From Panagrolaimus kolymaensis (Eukaryota > Nematoda > Chromadorea > Rhabditida > Panagrolaimidae): 64,000 nt of DNA. Positions 39,801 through 52,130 of the stretch are shown piece after piece (positions within the stretch are counted from its first letter, which is position 1; every line of letters starts with the position of its first letter). Location: positions 1,240,001 to 1,304,000 of the forward strand of contig JAJQJQ010000049.1 of NCBI GenBank assembly GCA_028622995.1. Direction: 5' to 3'. Both the position numbers and the translations under genes were made by a program. A model generated the notes under the pieces. The model was not told the DNA's origin. It ran no database searches and was given only the letters and a program-made list of their open reading frames with translations.

Positions 39801-42800
39801 ATATTAAATAAAAATTATGTTCGACCTCGAAGCTAAAAGCCAGGTTTTTTTCTAAAACTAAATTCAAAAATGGAGGGATTGGAATTTTATGAAGCATTTT
39901 ATGCAAGAATAGTTACCGAATTTTATTTTTTTTTAATTATTAAATAAAAATTATGTTCGACCTCGAAGCTAAAAGCCAGGTTTTTTTCTAAAACTAAATT
40001 CAAAAATGGAGGGATTGGAATTTTATGAAGCATTTTATGCAAGAATAGTTACCGAATTTTATTTTTTTTTAATTATTAAATAAAAATTATGTTCGACCTC
40101 GAAGCTAAAAGCCAGGTTTTTTTCTAAAACTAAATTCAAAAATGGAGGGATTGGAATTTTATGAAGCATTTTATGCAAGAATAGTTACCGAATTTTATTT
40201 TTTTTTAATTATTAAATAAAAATTATGTTCGACCTCGAAGCTAAAAGCCAGGTTTTTTTCTAAAACTAAATTCAAAAATGGAGGGTTTGGAATTTTATGA
40301 AGCATTTTATGCAAGAATAGTTACCGAATTTTATTTTTTTTTAAATATTAAATAAAAATTATGTTCGACCTCGAAGCTAAAAGCCAGGTTTTTTTCTAAA
40401 ACTAAATTCAAAAATGGAGGGTTTGGAATTTTATGAAGCATTTTATGCAAGAATAGTTACCGAATTTTATTTTTTTTTAAATATTAAATAAAAATTATGT
40501 TCGACCTCGAAGCTAAAAGCCAGGTTTTTTTCTAAAACTAAATTCAAAAATGGAGGGTTTGGAATTTTATGAAGCATTTTATGCAAGAATAGTTACCGAA
40601 TTTTATTTTTTTTTAAATATTAAATAAAAATTATGTTCGACCTCGAAGCTAAAAGCCAGGTTTTTTTCTAAAACTAAATTCAAAAATGGAGGGTTTGGAA
40701 TTTTATGAAGCATTTTATGCAAGAATAGTTACCGAATTTTATATTTTTTCAAATATTAAATAAAAATTATGTTCGACCTCGAAGCTAAAAGTCAGGTTTT
40801 TTTCTAAAACTAAATTCAAAAATGGAGGGATTGGAATTTTATGAAGCATTTTATGCAAGAATAGTTACCGAATTTTATTTTTTTTTAATTATTAAATAAA
40901 AATTATGTTCGACCTCGAAGCTAAAAGCCAGGTTTTTTTCTAAACTAAATTCAAAAATGGAGGGATTGGAATTTTATGAAGCATTTTATGCAAGAATAGT
41001 TACCGAATTTTATTTTTTTTTAAATATTAAATAAAAATTATGTTCGACCTCGAAGCTAAAAGCCAGGTTTTTTTCTAAAACTAAATTCAAAAATGGAGGG
41101 ATTGGAATTTTATGAAGCATTTTATGCAAGAATAGTTACCGAATTTTATTTTTTTTTAAATATTAAATAAAAATTATGTTCGACCTCGAAGCTAAAAGCC
41201 AGGTTTTTTTCTAAAACTAAATTCAAAAATGGAGGGTTTGGAATTTTATGAAGCATTTTATGCAAGAATAGTTACCGAATTTTATTTTTTTTTAAATATT
41301 AAATAAAAATTATGTTCGACCTCGAAGCTAAAAGCCAGGTTTTTTTCTAAAACTAAATTCAAAAATGGAGGGATTGGAATTTTATGAAGCATTTTATGCA
41401 AGAATAGTTACCGAATTTTATTTTTTTTTAATTATTAAATAAAAATTATGTTCGACCTCGAAGCTAAAAGCCAGGTTTTTTTCTAAAACTAAATTCAAAA
41501 ATGGAGGGATTGGAATTTTATGAAGCATTTTATGCAAGAATAGTTACCGAATTTTATTTTTTTTTAATTATTAAATAAAAATTATGTTCGACCTCGAAGC
41601 TAAAAGCCAGGTTTTTTTCTAAAACTAAATTCAAAAATGGAGGGATTGGAATTTTATGAAGCATTTTATGCAAGAATAGTTACCGAATTTTATTTTTTTT
41701 TAATTATTAAATAAAAATTATGTTCGACCTCGAAGCTAAAAGCCAGGTTTTTTTCTAAAACTAAATTCAAAAATGGAGGGTTTGGAATTTTATGAAGCAT
41801 TTTATGCAAGAATAGTTACCGAATTTTATTTTTTTTTAAATATTAAATAAAAATTATGTTCGACCTCGAAGCTAAAAGCCAGGTTTTTTTCTAAAACTAA
41901 ATTCAAAAATGGAGGGTTTGGAATTTTATGAAGCATTTTATGCAAGAATAGTTACCGAATTTTATATTTTTTCAAATATTAAATAAAAATTATGTTCGAC
42001 CTCGAAGCTAAAAGTCAGGTTTTTTTCTAAAACTAAATTCAAAAATGGAGGGATTGGAATTTTATGAAGCATTTTATGCAAGAATAGTTACCGAATTTTA
42101 TTTTTTTTTAATTATTAAATAAAAATTATGTTCGACCTCGAAGCTAAAAGCCAGGTTTTTTTCTAAAACTAAATTCAAAAATGGAGGGATTGGAATTTTA
42201 TGAAGCATTTTATGCAAGAATAGTTACCGAATTTTATTTTTTTTTAATTATTAAATAAAAATTATGTTCGACCTCGAAGCTAAAAGTCAGGTTTTTTTCT
42301 AAAACTAAATTCAAAAATGGAGGGTTTTGAATTTTATGAAGCATTTTATGCAAGAATAGTTACCGAATTTTATATTTTTTCAAATATTAAATAAAAATTA
42401 TGTTCGACCTCGAAGCTAAAAGTCAGGTTTTTTTCTAAAACTAAATTCAAAAATGGAGGGTTTTGAATTTTATGAAGCATTTTATGCAAGAATAGTTACC
42501 GAATTTTATTTTTTTTCAAATATTAAATAAAAATTATGTTCGACCTCGAAGCTAAAAGCCAGCTTTTTTCTAAAACTAAATTCAAAAATGGAGGGATTGG
42601 AATTTAATGAAGCAATAATTGCCACAATTTTGACCGAATTTTATTTTTTTTTAATTATTAAATAAAAATTATGTTCGACCTCGAAGCTAAAAGCCAGGTT
42701 TTTTTCTAAAACTAAATTCAAAAATGGAGGGATTGGAATTTTATGAAGCATTTTATGCAAGAATAGTTACCGAATTTTATTTTTTTTTAATTATTAAATA

Positions 42801-45800
42801 AAAATTTTGTTCGACCTCGAAGCTAAAAGCCAGGTTTTTTTCTAAAACTAAATTCAAAAATGGAGGGATTGGAATTTTATGAAGCATTTTATGCAAGAAT
42901 AGTTACCGAATTTTATTTTTTTTTAATTATTAAATAAAAATTATGTTCGACCTCGAAGCTAAAAGCCAGGTTTTTTTCTAAAACTAAATTCAAAAATGGA
43001 GGGTTTGGAATTTTATGAAGCATTTTATGCAAGAATAGTTACCGAATTTTATTTTTTTTTAATTATTAAATAAAAATTATGTTCGACCTCGAAGTTAAAA
43101 GCCAGGTTTTTTTCTAAAACTAAATTCAAAAATGGAGGGTTTGGAATTTTATGAAGCATTTTATGCAAGAATAGTTACCGAATTTTATTTTTTTTTAAAT
43201 ATTAAATAAAAATTATGTTCGACCTCGAAGCTAAAAGCCAGGTTTTTTTCTAAAACTAAATTCAAAAATGGAGGGATTGGAATTTTATGAAGCATTTTAT
43301 GCAAGAATAGTTACCGAATTTTATTTTTTTTTAATTATTAAATAAAAATTTTGTTCGACCTCGAAGCTAAAAGCCAGGTTTTTTTCTAAAACTAAATTCA
43401 AAAATGGAGGGATTGGAATTTTATGAAGCATTTTATGCAAGAATAGTTACCGAATTTTATTTTTTTTTAATTATTAAATAAAAATTATGTTCGACCTCGA
43501 AGCTAAAAGCCAGGTTTTTTTCTAAAACTAAATTCAAAAATGGAGGGATTGGAATTTTATGAAGCATTTTATGCAAGAATAGTTACCGAATTTTATTTTT
43601 TTTTAATTATTAAATAAAAATTATGTTCGACCTCGAAGCTAAAAGCCAGGTTTTTTTCTAAAACTAAATTCAAAAATGGAGGGATTGGAATTTTATGAAG
43701 CATTTTATGCAAGAATAGTTACCGAATTTTATTTTTTTTTAATTATTAAATAAAAATTATGTTCGACCTCGAAGCTAAAAGCCAGGTTTTTTTCTAAAAC
43801 TAAATTCAAAAATGGAGGGTTTGGAATTTTATGAAGCATTTTATGCAAGAATAGTTACCGAATTTTATTTTTTTTTAAATATTAAATAAAAATTATGTTC
43901 GACCTCGAAGCTAAAAGCCAGGTTTTTTTCTAAAACTAAATTCAAAAATGGAGGGTTTGGAATTTTATGAAGCATTTTATGCAAGAATAGTTACCGAATT
44001 TTATATTTTTTTAAATATTAAATAAAAATTATGTTCGACCTCGAAGTTAAAAGCCAGGTTTTTTTCTAAAACTAAATTCAAAAATGGAGGGTTTGGAATT
44101 TTATGAAGCATTTTATGCAAGAATAGTTACCGAATTTTATTTTTTTTTAAATATTAAATAAAAATTATGTTCGACCTCGAAGCTAAAAGACAGGTTTTTT
44201 TCTAAAACTAAATTCAAAAATGGAGGGTTTGGAATTTTATGAAGCATTTTATGCAAGAATAGTTACCGAATTTTATTTTTTTTTAAATATTAAATAAAAA
44301 TTATGTTCGACCTCGAAGCTAAAAGCCAGGTTTTTTTCTAAAACTAAATTCAAAAATGGAGGGATTGGAATTTTATGAAGCATTTTATGCAAGAATAGTT
44401 ACCGAATTTTATTTTTTTTTAATTATTAAATAAAAATTTTGTTCGACCTCGAAGCTAAAAGCCAGGTTTTTTTCTAAAACTAAATTCAAAAATGGAGGGA
44501 TTGGAATTTTATGAAGCATTTTATGCAAGAATAGTTACCGAATTTTATTTTTTTTTAATTATTAAATAAAAATTATGTTCGACCTCGAAGCTAAAAGCCA
44601 GGTTTTTTTCTAAAACTAAATTCAAAAATGGAGGGATTGGAATTTTATGAAGCATTTTATGCAAGAATAGTTACCGAATTTTATTTTTTTTTAATTATTA
44701 AATAAAAATTATGTTCGACCTCGAAGCTAAAAGCCAGGTTTTTTTCTAAAACTAAATTCAAAAATGGAGGGATTGGAATTTTATGAAGCATTTTATGCAA
44801 GAATAGTTACCGAATTTTATTTTTTTTTAATTATTAAATAAAAATTATGTTCGACCTCGAAGCTAAAAGCCAGGTTTTTTTCTAAAACTAAATTCAAAAA
44901 TGGAGGGTTTGGAATTTTATGAAGCATTTTATGCAAGAATAGTTACCGAATTTTATTTTTTTTTAAATATTAAATAAAAATTATGTTCGACCTCGAAGCT
45001 AAAAGCCAGGTTTTTTTCTAAAACTAAATTCAAAAATGGAGGGTTTGGAATTTTATGAAGCATTTTATGCAAGAATAGTTACCGAATTTTATATTTTTTT
45101 AAATATTAAATAAAAATTATGTTCGACCTCGAAGTTAAAAGCCAGGTTTTTTTCTAAAACTAAATTCAAAAATGGAGGGTTTGGAATTTTATGAAGCATT
45201 TTATGCAAGAATAGTTACCGAATTTTATTTTTTTTTAAATATTAAATAAAAATTATGTTCGACCTCGAAGCTAAAAGACAGGTTTTTTTCTAAAACTAAA
45301 TTCAAAAATGGAGGGTTTGGAATTTTATGAAGCATTTTATGCAAGAATAGTTACCGAATTTTATTTTTTTTTAAATATTAAATAAAAATTATGTTCGACC
45401 TCGAAGTTAAAAGCCAGGTTTTTTTCTAAAACTAAATTCAAAAATGGAGGGTTTGGAATTTTATGAAGCATTTTATGCAAGAATAGTTACCGAATTTTAT
45501 ATTTTTTTAAATATTAAATAAAAATTATGTTCGACCTCGAAGCTAAAAGCCAGGTTTTTTTCTAAAACTAAATTCAAAAATGGAGGGATTGGAATTTTAT
45601 GAAGCATTTTATGCAAGAATAGTTACCGAATTTTATTTTTTTTTAATTATTAAATAAAAATTATGTTCGACCTCGAAGCTAAAAGCCAGGTTTTTTTCTA
45701 AAACTAAATTCAAAAATGGAGGGATTGGAATTTTATGAAGCATTTTATGCAAGAATAGTTACCGAATTTTATTTTTTTTTAATTATTAAATAAAAATTAT

Positions 45801-47220
45801 GTTCGACCTCGAAGCTAAAAGCCAGGTTTTTTTCTAAAACTAAATTCAAAAATGGAGGGATTGGAATTTTATGAAGCATTTTATGCAAGAATAGTTACCG
45901 AATTTTATTTTTTTTTAATTATTAAATAAAAATTATGTTCGACCTCGAAGCTAAAAGCCAGGTTTTTTTCTAAAACTAAATTCAAAAATGGAGGGATTGG
46001 AATTTTATGAAGCATTTTATGCAAGAATAGTTACCGAATTTTATTTTTTTTTAATTATTAAATAAAAATTATGTTCGACCTCGAAGCTAAAAGCCAGGTT
46101 TTTTTCTAAAACTAAATTCAAAAATGGAGGGATTGGAATTTTATGAAGCATTTTATGCAAGAATAGTTACCGAATTTTATTTTTTTTTAAATATTAAATA
46201 AAAATTATGTTCGACCTCGAAGCTAAAAGCCAGGTTTTTTTCTAAAACTAAATTCAAAAATGGAGGGTTTGGAATTTTATGAAGCATTTTATGCAAGAAT
46301 AGTTACCGAATTTTATATTTTTTTAAATATTAAATAAAAATTATGTTCGACCTCGAAGTTAAAAGCCAGGTTTTTTTCTAAAACTAAATTCAAAAATGGA
46401 GGGTTTGGAATTTTATGAAGCATTTTATGCAAGAATAGTTACCGAATTTTATATTTTTTTAAATATTAAATAAAAATTATGTTCGACCTCGAAGTTAAAA
46501 GCCAGGTTTTTTTCTAAAACTAAATTCAAAAATGGAGGGTTTGGAATTTTATGAAGCATTTTATGCAAGAATAGTTACCGAATTTTATTTTTTTTTAAAT
46601 ATTAAATAAAAATTATGTTCGACCTCGAAGCTAAAAGCCAGGTTTTTTTCTAAAACTAAATTCAAAAATGGAGGGTTTGGAATTTTATGAAGCATTTTAT
46701 GCAAGAATAGTTACCGAATTTTATATTTTTTTAAATATTAAATAAAAATTATGTTCGACCTCGAAGTTAAAAGCCAGGTTTTTTTCTAAAACTAAATTCA
46801 AAAATGGAGGGTTTGGAATTTTATGAAGCATTTTATGCAAGAATAGTTACCGAATTTTATATTTTTTTAAATATTAAATAAAAATTATGTTCGACCTCGA
46901 AGTTAAAAGCCAGGTTTTTTTCTAAAACTAAATTCAAAAATGGAGGGATTGGAATTTTATGAAGCATTTTATGCAAGAATAGTTACCGAATTTTATATTT
47001 TTTTAAATATTAAATAAAAATTATGTTCGACCTCGAAGCTAAAAGCCAGGTTTTTTTCTAAAACTAAATTCAAAAATGGAGGGATTGGAATTTTATGAAG
47101 CATTTTATGCAAGAATAGTTACCGAATTTTATATTTTTTTAAATATTAAATAAAAATTATGTTCGACCTCGAAGTTAAAAGCCAGGTTTTTTTCTAAAAC
47201 TAAATTCAAAAATGGAGGGA
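36881..47220 (+). repeat. Satellite sub-domain 5: TTTTTTTTTAATTATT class with 1,088-bp periodicity
   Basis: Dominated by type B units with T9 followed by AATTATT, in runs of about three, separated by TAAATATT units. Rare markers repeat at multiples of the monomer: AAATTTTGTTCG at 36964 and 37508 (544 bp), and at 42809, 43353 and 44441 (544 and 1,088 bp); AAAGACAGG at 44190 and 45278 (1,088 bp, eight monomers). The pair 36964/37508 recurs at 42809/43353, offset 5,845 bp, indicating a copied block of roughly 1.2 kb. A two-base deletion (CTAAACTAAATT) near 40941 is private to one unit. Confidence 0.8.
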
Positions 47221-50200
47221 TTGGAATTTAATGAAGCATTTTATGCAAGAATAGTTACAGAATTTTATATTTTTTTAAATATTAAATAAAAATTATGTTC
47301 GACCTCGAAGCTAAAAGCCAGCTTTTTTTCTAAAACTAAATTCAAAAATGGAGGGATTGGAATTTTATGAAGCATTTTATACAAGAATAGTTACCGAATT
47401 TTATATTTTTTTAAATATTAAATAAAAATTATGTTCGACCTCGAAGCTAAAAGCCAGCTTTTTTCTAAAACTAAATTCAAAAATGGAGGGATTGGAATTT
47501 TATGAAGCATTTTATGCAAGAATAGTTACCGAATTTTATTTTTTTTTAAATATTAAATAAAAATTATGTTCGACCTCGAAGCTAAAAGCCAGGTTTTTTT
47601 CTAAAACTAAATTCAAAAATGGAGGGATTGGAATTTTATGAAGCATTTTATGCAAGAATAGTTACCGAATTTTATATTTTTTAAATTATTAAATAAAAAT
47701 TATGTTCGACCTCGAAGCTAAAAGCCAGTTTTTTTCTAAAACTAAATTCAAAAATGGAGGGATTGGAATTTTATGAAGCATTTTATGCAAGAATAGTTAC
47801 CGAATTTTATATTTTTTAAATTATTAAATAAAAATTATGTTCGACCTCGAAGCTAAAAGCCAGTTTTTTTCTAAAACTAAATTCAAAAATGGAGGGATTG
47901 GAATTTTATGAAGCATTTTATGCAAGAATAGTTACCGAATTTTATTTTTTTTTAAATATTAAATAAAAATTATGTTCGACCTCGAAGCTAAAAGCCAGTT
48001 TTTTTCTAAAACTAAATTCAAAAATGGAGGGATTGGAATTTTATGAAGCATTTTATGCAAGAATAGTTACCGAATTTTATTTTTTTTTAAATATTAAATA
48101 AAAATTATGTTCGACCTCGAAGCTAAAAGCCAGTTTTTTTCTAAAACTAAATTCAAAAATGGAGGGTTTGGAATTTTATGAAGCATTTTATGCAAGAATA
48201 GTTACCGAATTTTATATTTTTTAAATTATTAAATAAAAATTATGTTCGACCTCGAAGCTAAAAGCCAGTTTTTTTCTAAAACTAAATTCAAAAATGGAGG
48301 GATTGGAATTTTATGAAGCATTTTATGCAAGAATAGTTACCGAATTTTATTTTTTTTTAAATATTAAATAAAAATTATGTTCGACCTCGAAGCTAAAAGC
48401 CAGGTTTTTTTCTAAAACTAAATTCAAAAATGGAGGGATTGGAATTTTATGAAGCATTTTATGCAAGAATAGTTACCGAATTTTATATTTTTTTAAATAT
48501 TAAATAAAAATTATGTTCGACCTCGAAGCTAAAAGCCAGTTTTTTTCTAAAACTAAATTCAAAAATGGAGGGATTGGAATTTTATGAAGCATTTTATGCA
48601 AGAATAGTTACCGAATTTTATATTTTTTTAAATTATTAAATAAAAATTATGTTCGACCTCGAAGCTAAAAGCCAGTTTTTTTCTAAAACTAAATTCAAAA
48701 ATGGAGGGATTGGAATTTTATGAAGCATTTTATGCAAGAATAGTTACCGAATTTTATATTTTTTTAAATATTAAATAAAAATTATGTTCGACCTCGAAGC
48801 TAAAAGCCAGTTTTTTTCTAAAACTAAATTCAAAAATGGAGGGATTGGAATTTTATGAAGCATTTTATGCAAGAATAGTTACCGAATTTTATTTTTTTTA
48901 AATTATTAAATAAAAATTATGTTCGACCCCGAAGCTAAAAGCCAGGTTTTTTTCTAAAACTAAATTCAAAAATGGAGGGTTTTGAATTTTATGAAGCATT
49001 TTATGCAAGAATAGTTACCGAATTTTATTTTTTTTCAAATATTAAATAAAAATTATGTTCGACCTCGAAGCTAAAAGTCAGGTTTTTTTCTAAAACTAAA
49101 TTCAAAAATGGAGGGTTTTGAATTTTATGAAGCATTTTATGCAAGAATAGTTACCGAATTTTATTTTTTTTCAAATATTAAATAAAAATTATGTTCGACC
49201 TCGAAGCTAAAAGTCAGGTTTTTTTCTAAAACTAAATTCAAAAATGGAGGGTTTTGAATTTTATGAAGCATTTTATGCAAGAATAGTTACCGAATTTTAT
49301 TTTTTTTCAAATATTAAATAAAAATTATGTTCGACCTCGAAGCTAAAAGTCAGGTTTTTTTCTAAAACTAAATTCAAAAATGGAGGGTTTTGAATTTTAT
49401 GAAGCATTTTATGCAAGAATAGTTACCGAATTTTATTTTTTTTCAAATATTAAATAAAAATTATGTTCGACCTCGAAGCTAAAAGTCAGGTTTTTTTCTA
49501 AAACTAAATTCAAAAATGGAGGGTTTTGAATTTTATGAAGCATTTTATGCAAGAATAGTTACCGAATTTTATTTTTTTTCAAATATTAAATAAAAATTAT
49601 GTTCGACCTCGAAGCTAAAAGCCAGTTTTTTTCTAAAACTAAATTCAAAAATGGAGGGATTGGAATTTTATGAAGCATTTTATGCAAGAATAGTTACCGA
49701 ATTTTATTTTTTTTCAAATATTAAATAAAAATTATGTTCGACCTCGAAGCTAAAAGTCAGGTTTTTTTCTAAAACTAAATTCAAAAATGGAGGGTTTTGA
49801 ATTTTATGAAGCATTTTATGCAAGAATAGTTACCGAATTTTATTTTTTTTCAAATATTAAATAAAAATTATGTTCGACCTCGAAGCTAAAAGCCAGTTTT
49901 TTTCTAAAACTAAATTCAAAAATGGAGGGATTGGAATTTTATGAAGCATTTTATGCAAGAATAGTTACCGAATTTTATTTTTTTTAAATTATTAAATAAA
50001 AATTATGTTCGACCTCGAAGCTAAAAGCCAGTTTTTTTCTAAAACTAAATTCAAAAATGGAGGGATTGGAATTTTATGAAGCATTTTATGCAAGAATAGT
50101 TACCGAATTTTATATTTTTTTAAATATTAAATAAAAATTATGTTCGACCTCGAAGCTAAAAGCCAGTTTTTTTCTAAAACTAAATTCAAAAATGGAGGGA

Positions 50201-52130
50201 TTGGAATTTTATGAAGCATTTTATGCAAGAATAGTTACCGAATTTTATTTTTTTTAAATTATTAAATAAAAATTATGTTCGACCCCGAAGCTAAAAGCCA
50301 GGTTTTTTTCTAAAACTAAATTCAAAAATGGAGGGTTTTGAATTTTATGAAGCATTTTATGCAAGAATAGTTACCGAATTTTATTTTTTTTCAAATATTA
50401 AATAAAAATTATGTTCGACCTCGAAGCTAAAAGTCAGGTTTTTTTCTAAAACTAAATTCAAAAATGGAGGGTTTTGAATTTTATGAAGCATTTTATGCAA
50501 GAATAGTTACCGAATTTTATTTTTTTTCAAATATTAAATAAAAATTATGTTCGACCTCGAAGCTAAAAGTCAGGTTTTTTTCTAAAACTAAATTCAAAAA
50601 TGGAGGGTTTTGAATTTTATGAAGCATTTTATGCAAGAATAGTTACCGAATTTTATTTTTTTTCAAATATTAAATAAAAATTATGTTCGACCTCGAAGCT
50701 AAAAGTCAGGTTTTTTTCTAAAACTAAATTCAAAAATGGAGGGTTTTGAATTTTATGAAGCATTTTATGCAAGAATAGTTACCGAATTTTATTTTTTTTC
50801 AAATATTAAATAAAAATTATGTTCGACCTCGAAGCTAAAAGTCAGGTTTTTTTCTAAAACTAAATTCAAAAATGGAGGGTTTGGAATTTTATGAAGCATT
50901 TTATGCAAGAATAGTTACCGAATTTTATATTTTTTCAAATATTAAATAAAAATTATGTTCGACCTCGAAGCTAAAAGTCAGGTTTTTTTCTAAAACTAAA
51001 TTCAAAAATGGAGGGTTTTGAATTTTATGAAGCATTTTATGCAAGAATAGTTACCGAATTTTATTTTTTTTCAAATATTAAATAAAAATTATGTTCGACC
51101 TCGAAGCTAAAAGTCAGGTTTTTTTCTAAAACTAAATTCAAAAATGGAGGGTTTTGAATTTTATGAAGCATTTTATGCAAGAATAGTTACCGAATTTTAT
51201 TTTTTTTCAAATATTAAATAAAAATTATGTTCGACCTCGAAGCTAAAAGTCAGGTTTTTTTCTAAAACTAAATTCAAAAATGGAGGGTTTGGAATTTTAT
51301 GAAGCATTTTATGCAAGAATAGTTACCGAATTTTATATTTTTTCAAATATTAAATAAAAATTATGTTCGACCTCGAAGCTAAAAGTCAGGTTTTTTTCTA
51401 AAACTAAATTCAAAAATGGAGGGTTTTGAATTTTATGAAGCATTTTATGCAAGAATAGTTACCGAATTTTATTTTTTTTCAAATATTAAATAAAAATTAT
51501 GTTCGACCTCGAAGTTAAAAGCCAGGTTTTTTTCTAAAACTAAATTCAAAAATGGAGGGTTTGGAATTTTATGAAGCATTTTATTCAAGAATAGTTACCG
51601 AATTTTATTTTTTTTCAAATATTAAATAAAAATTATGTTCGACCTCGAAGCTAAAAGCCAGGTTTTTTTCTAAAACTAAATTCAAAAATGGAGGGTTTGG
51701 AATTTTATGAAGCATTTTATGCAAGAATAGTTACCGAATTTTATATTTTTTCAAATATTAAATAAAAATTATGTTCGACCTCGAAGCTAAAAGTCAGGTT
51801 TTTTTCTAAAACTAAATTCAAAAATGGAGGGTTTTGAATTTTATGAAGCATTTTATGCAAGAATAGTTACCGAATTTTATTTTTTTTCAAATATTAAATA
51901 AAAATTATGTTCGACCTCGAAGTTAAAAGCCAGGTTTTTTTCTAAAACTAAATTCAAAAATGGAGGGTTTGGAATTTTATGAAGCATTTTATTCAAGAAT
52001 AGTTACCGAATTTTATTTTTTTTCAAATATTAAATAAAAATTATGTTCGACCTCGAAGCTAAAAGCCAGGTTTTTTTCTAAAACTAAATTCAAAAATGGA
52101 GGGTTTGGAATTTTATGAAGCATTTTATGC
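47221..52130 (+). repeat. Satellite sub-domain 6: second and third copies of the CCCCG-marked block
   Basis: It opens with units carrying GTTACAGAATT and CCAGCTTTTTT, then 135-bp units like sub-domain 2. GACCCCGAAG recurs near 48923 and 50279, each time followed by a series of TTTTCAAATATT/AAAGTCAGG units in the same order as after 35061. A TTTTATTCAAG variant seen at 36774 recurs at 51583 and 51991 (408 bp, three monomers). The order of markers therefore copies part of 34-37 kb about 15 kb downstream. Confidence 0.75.
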
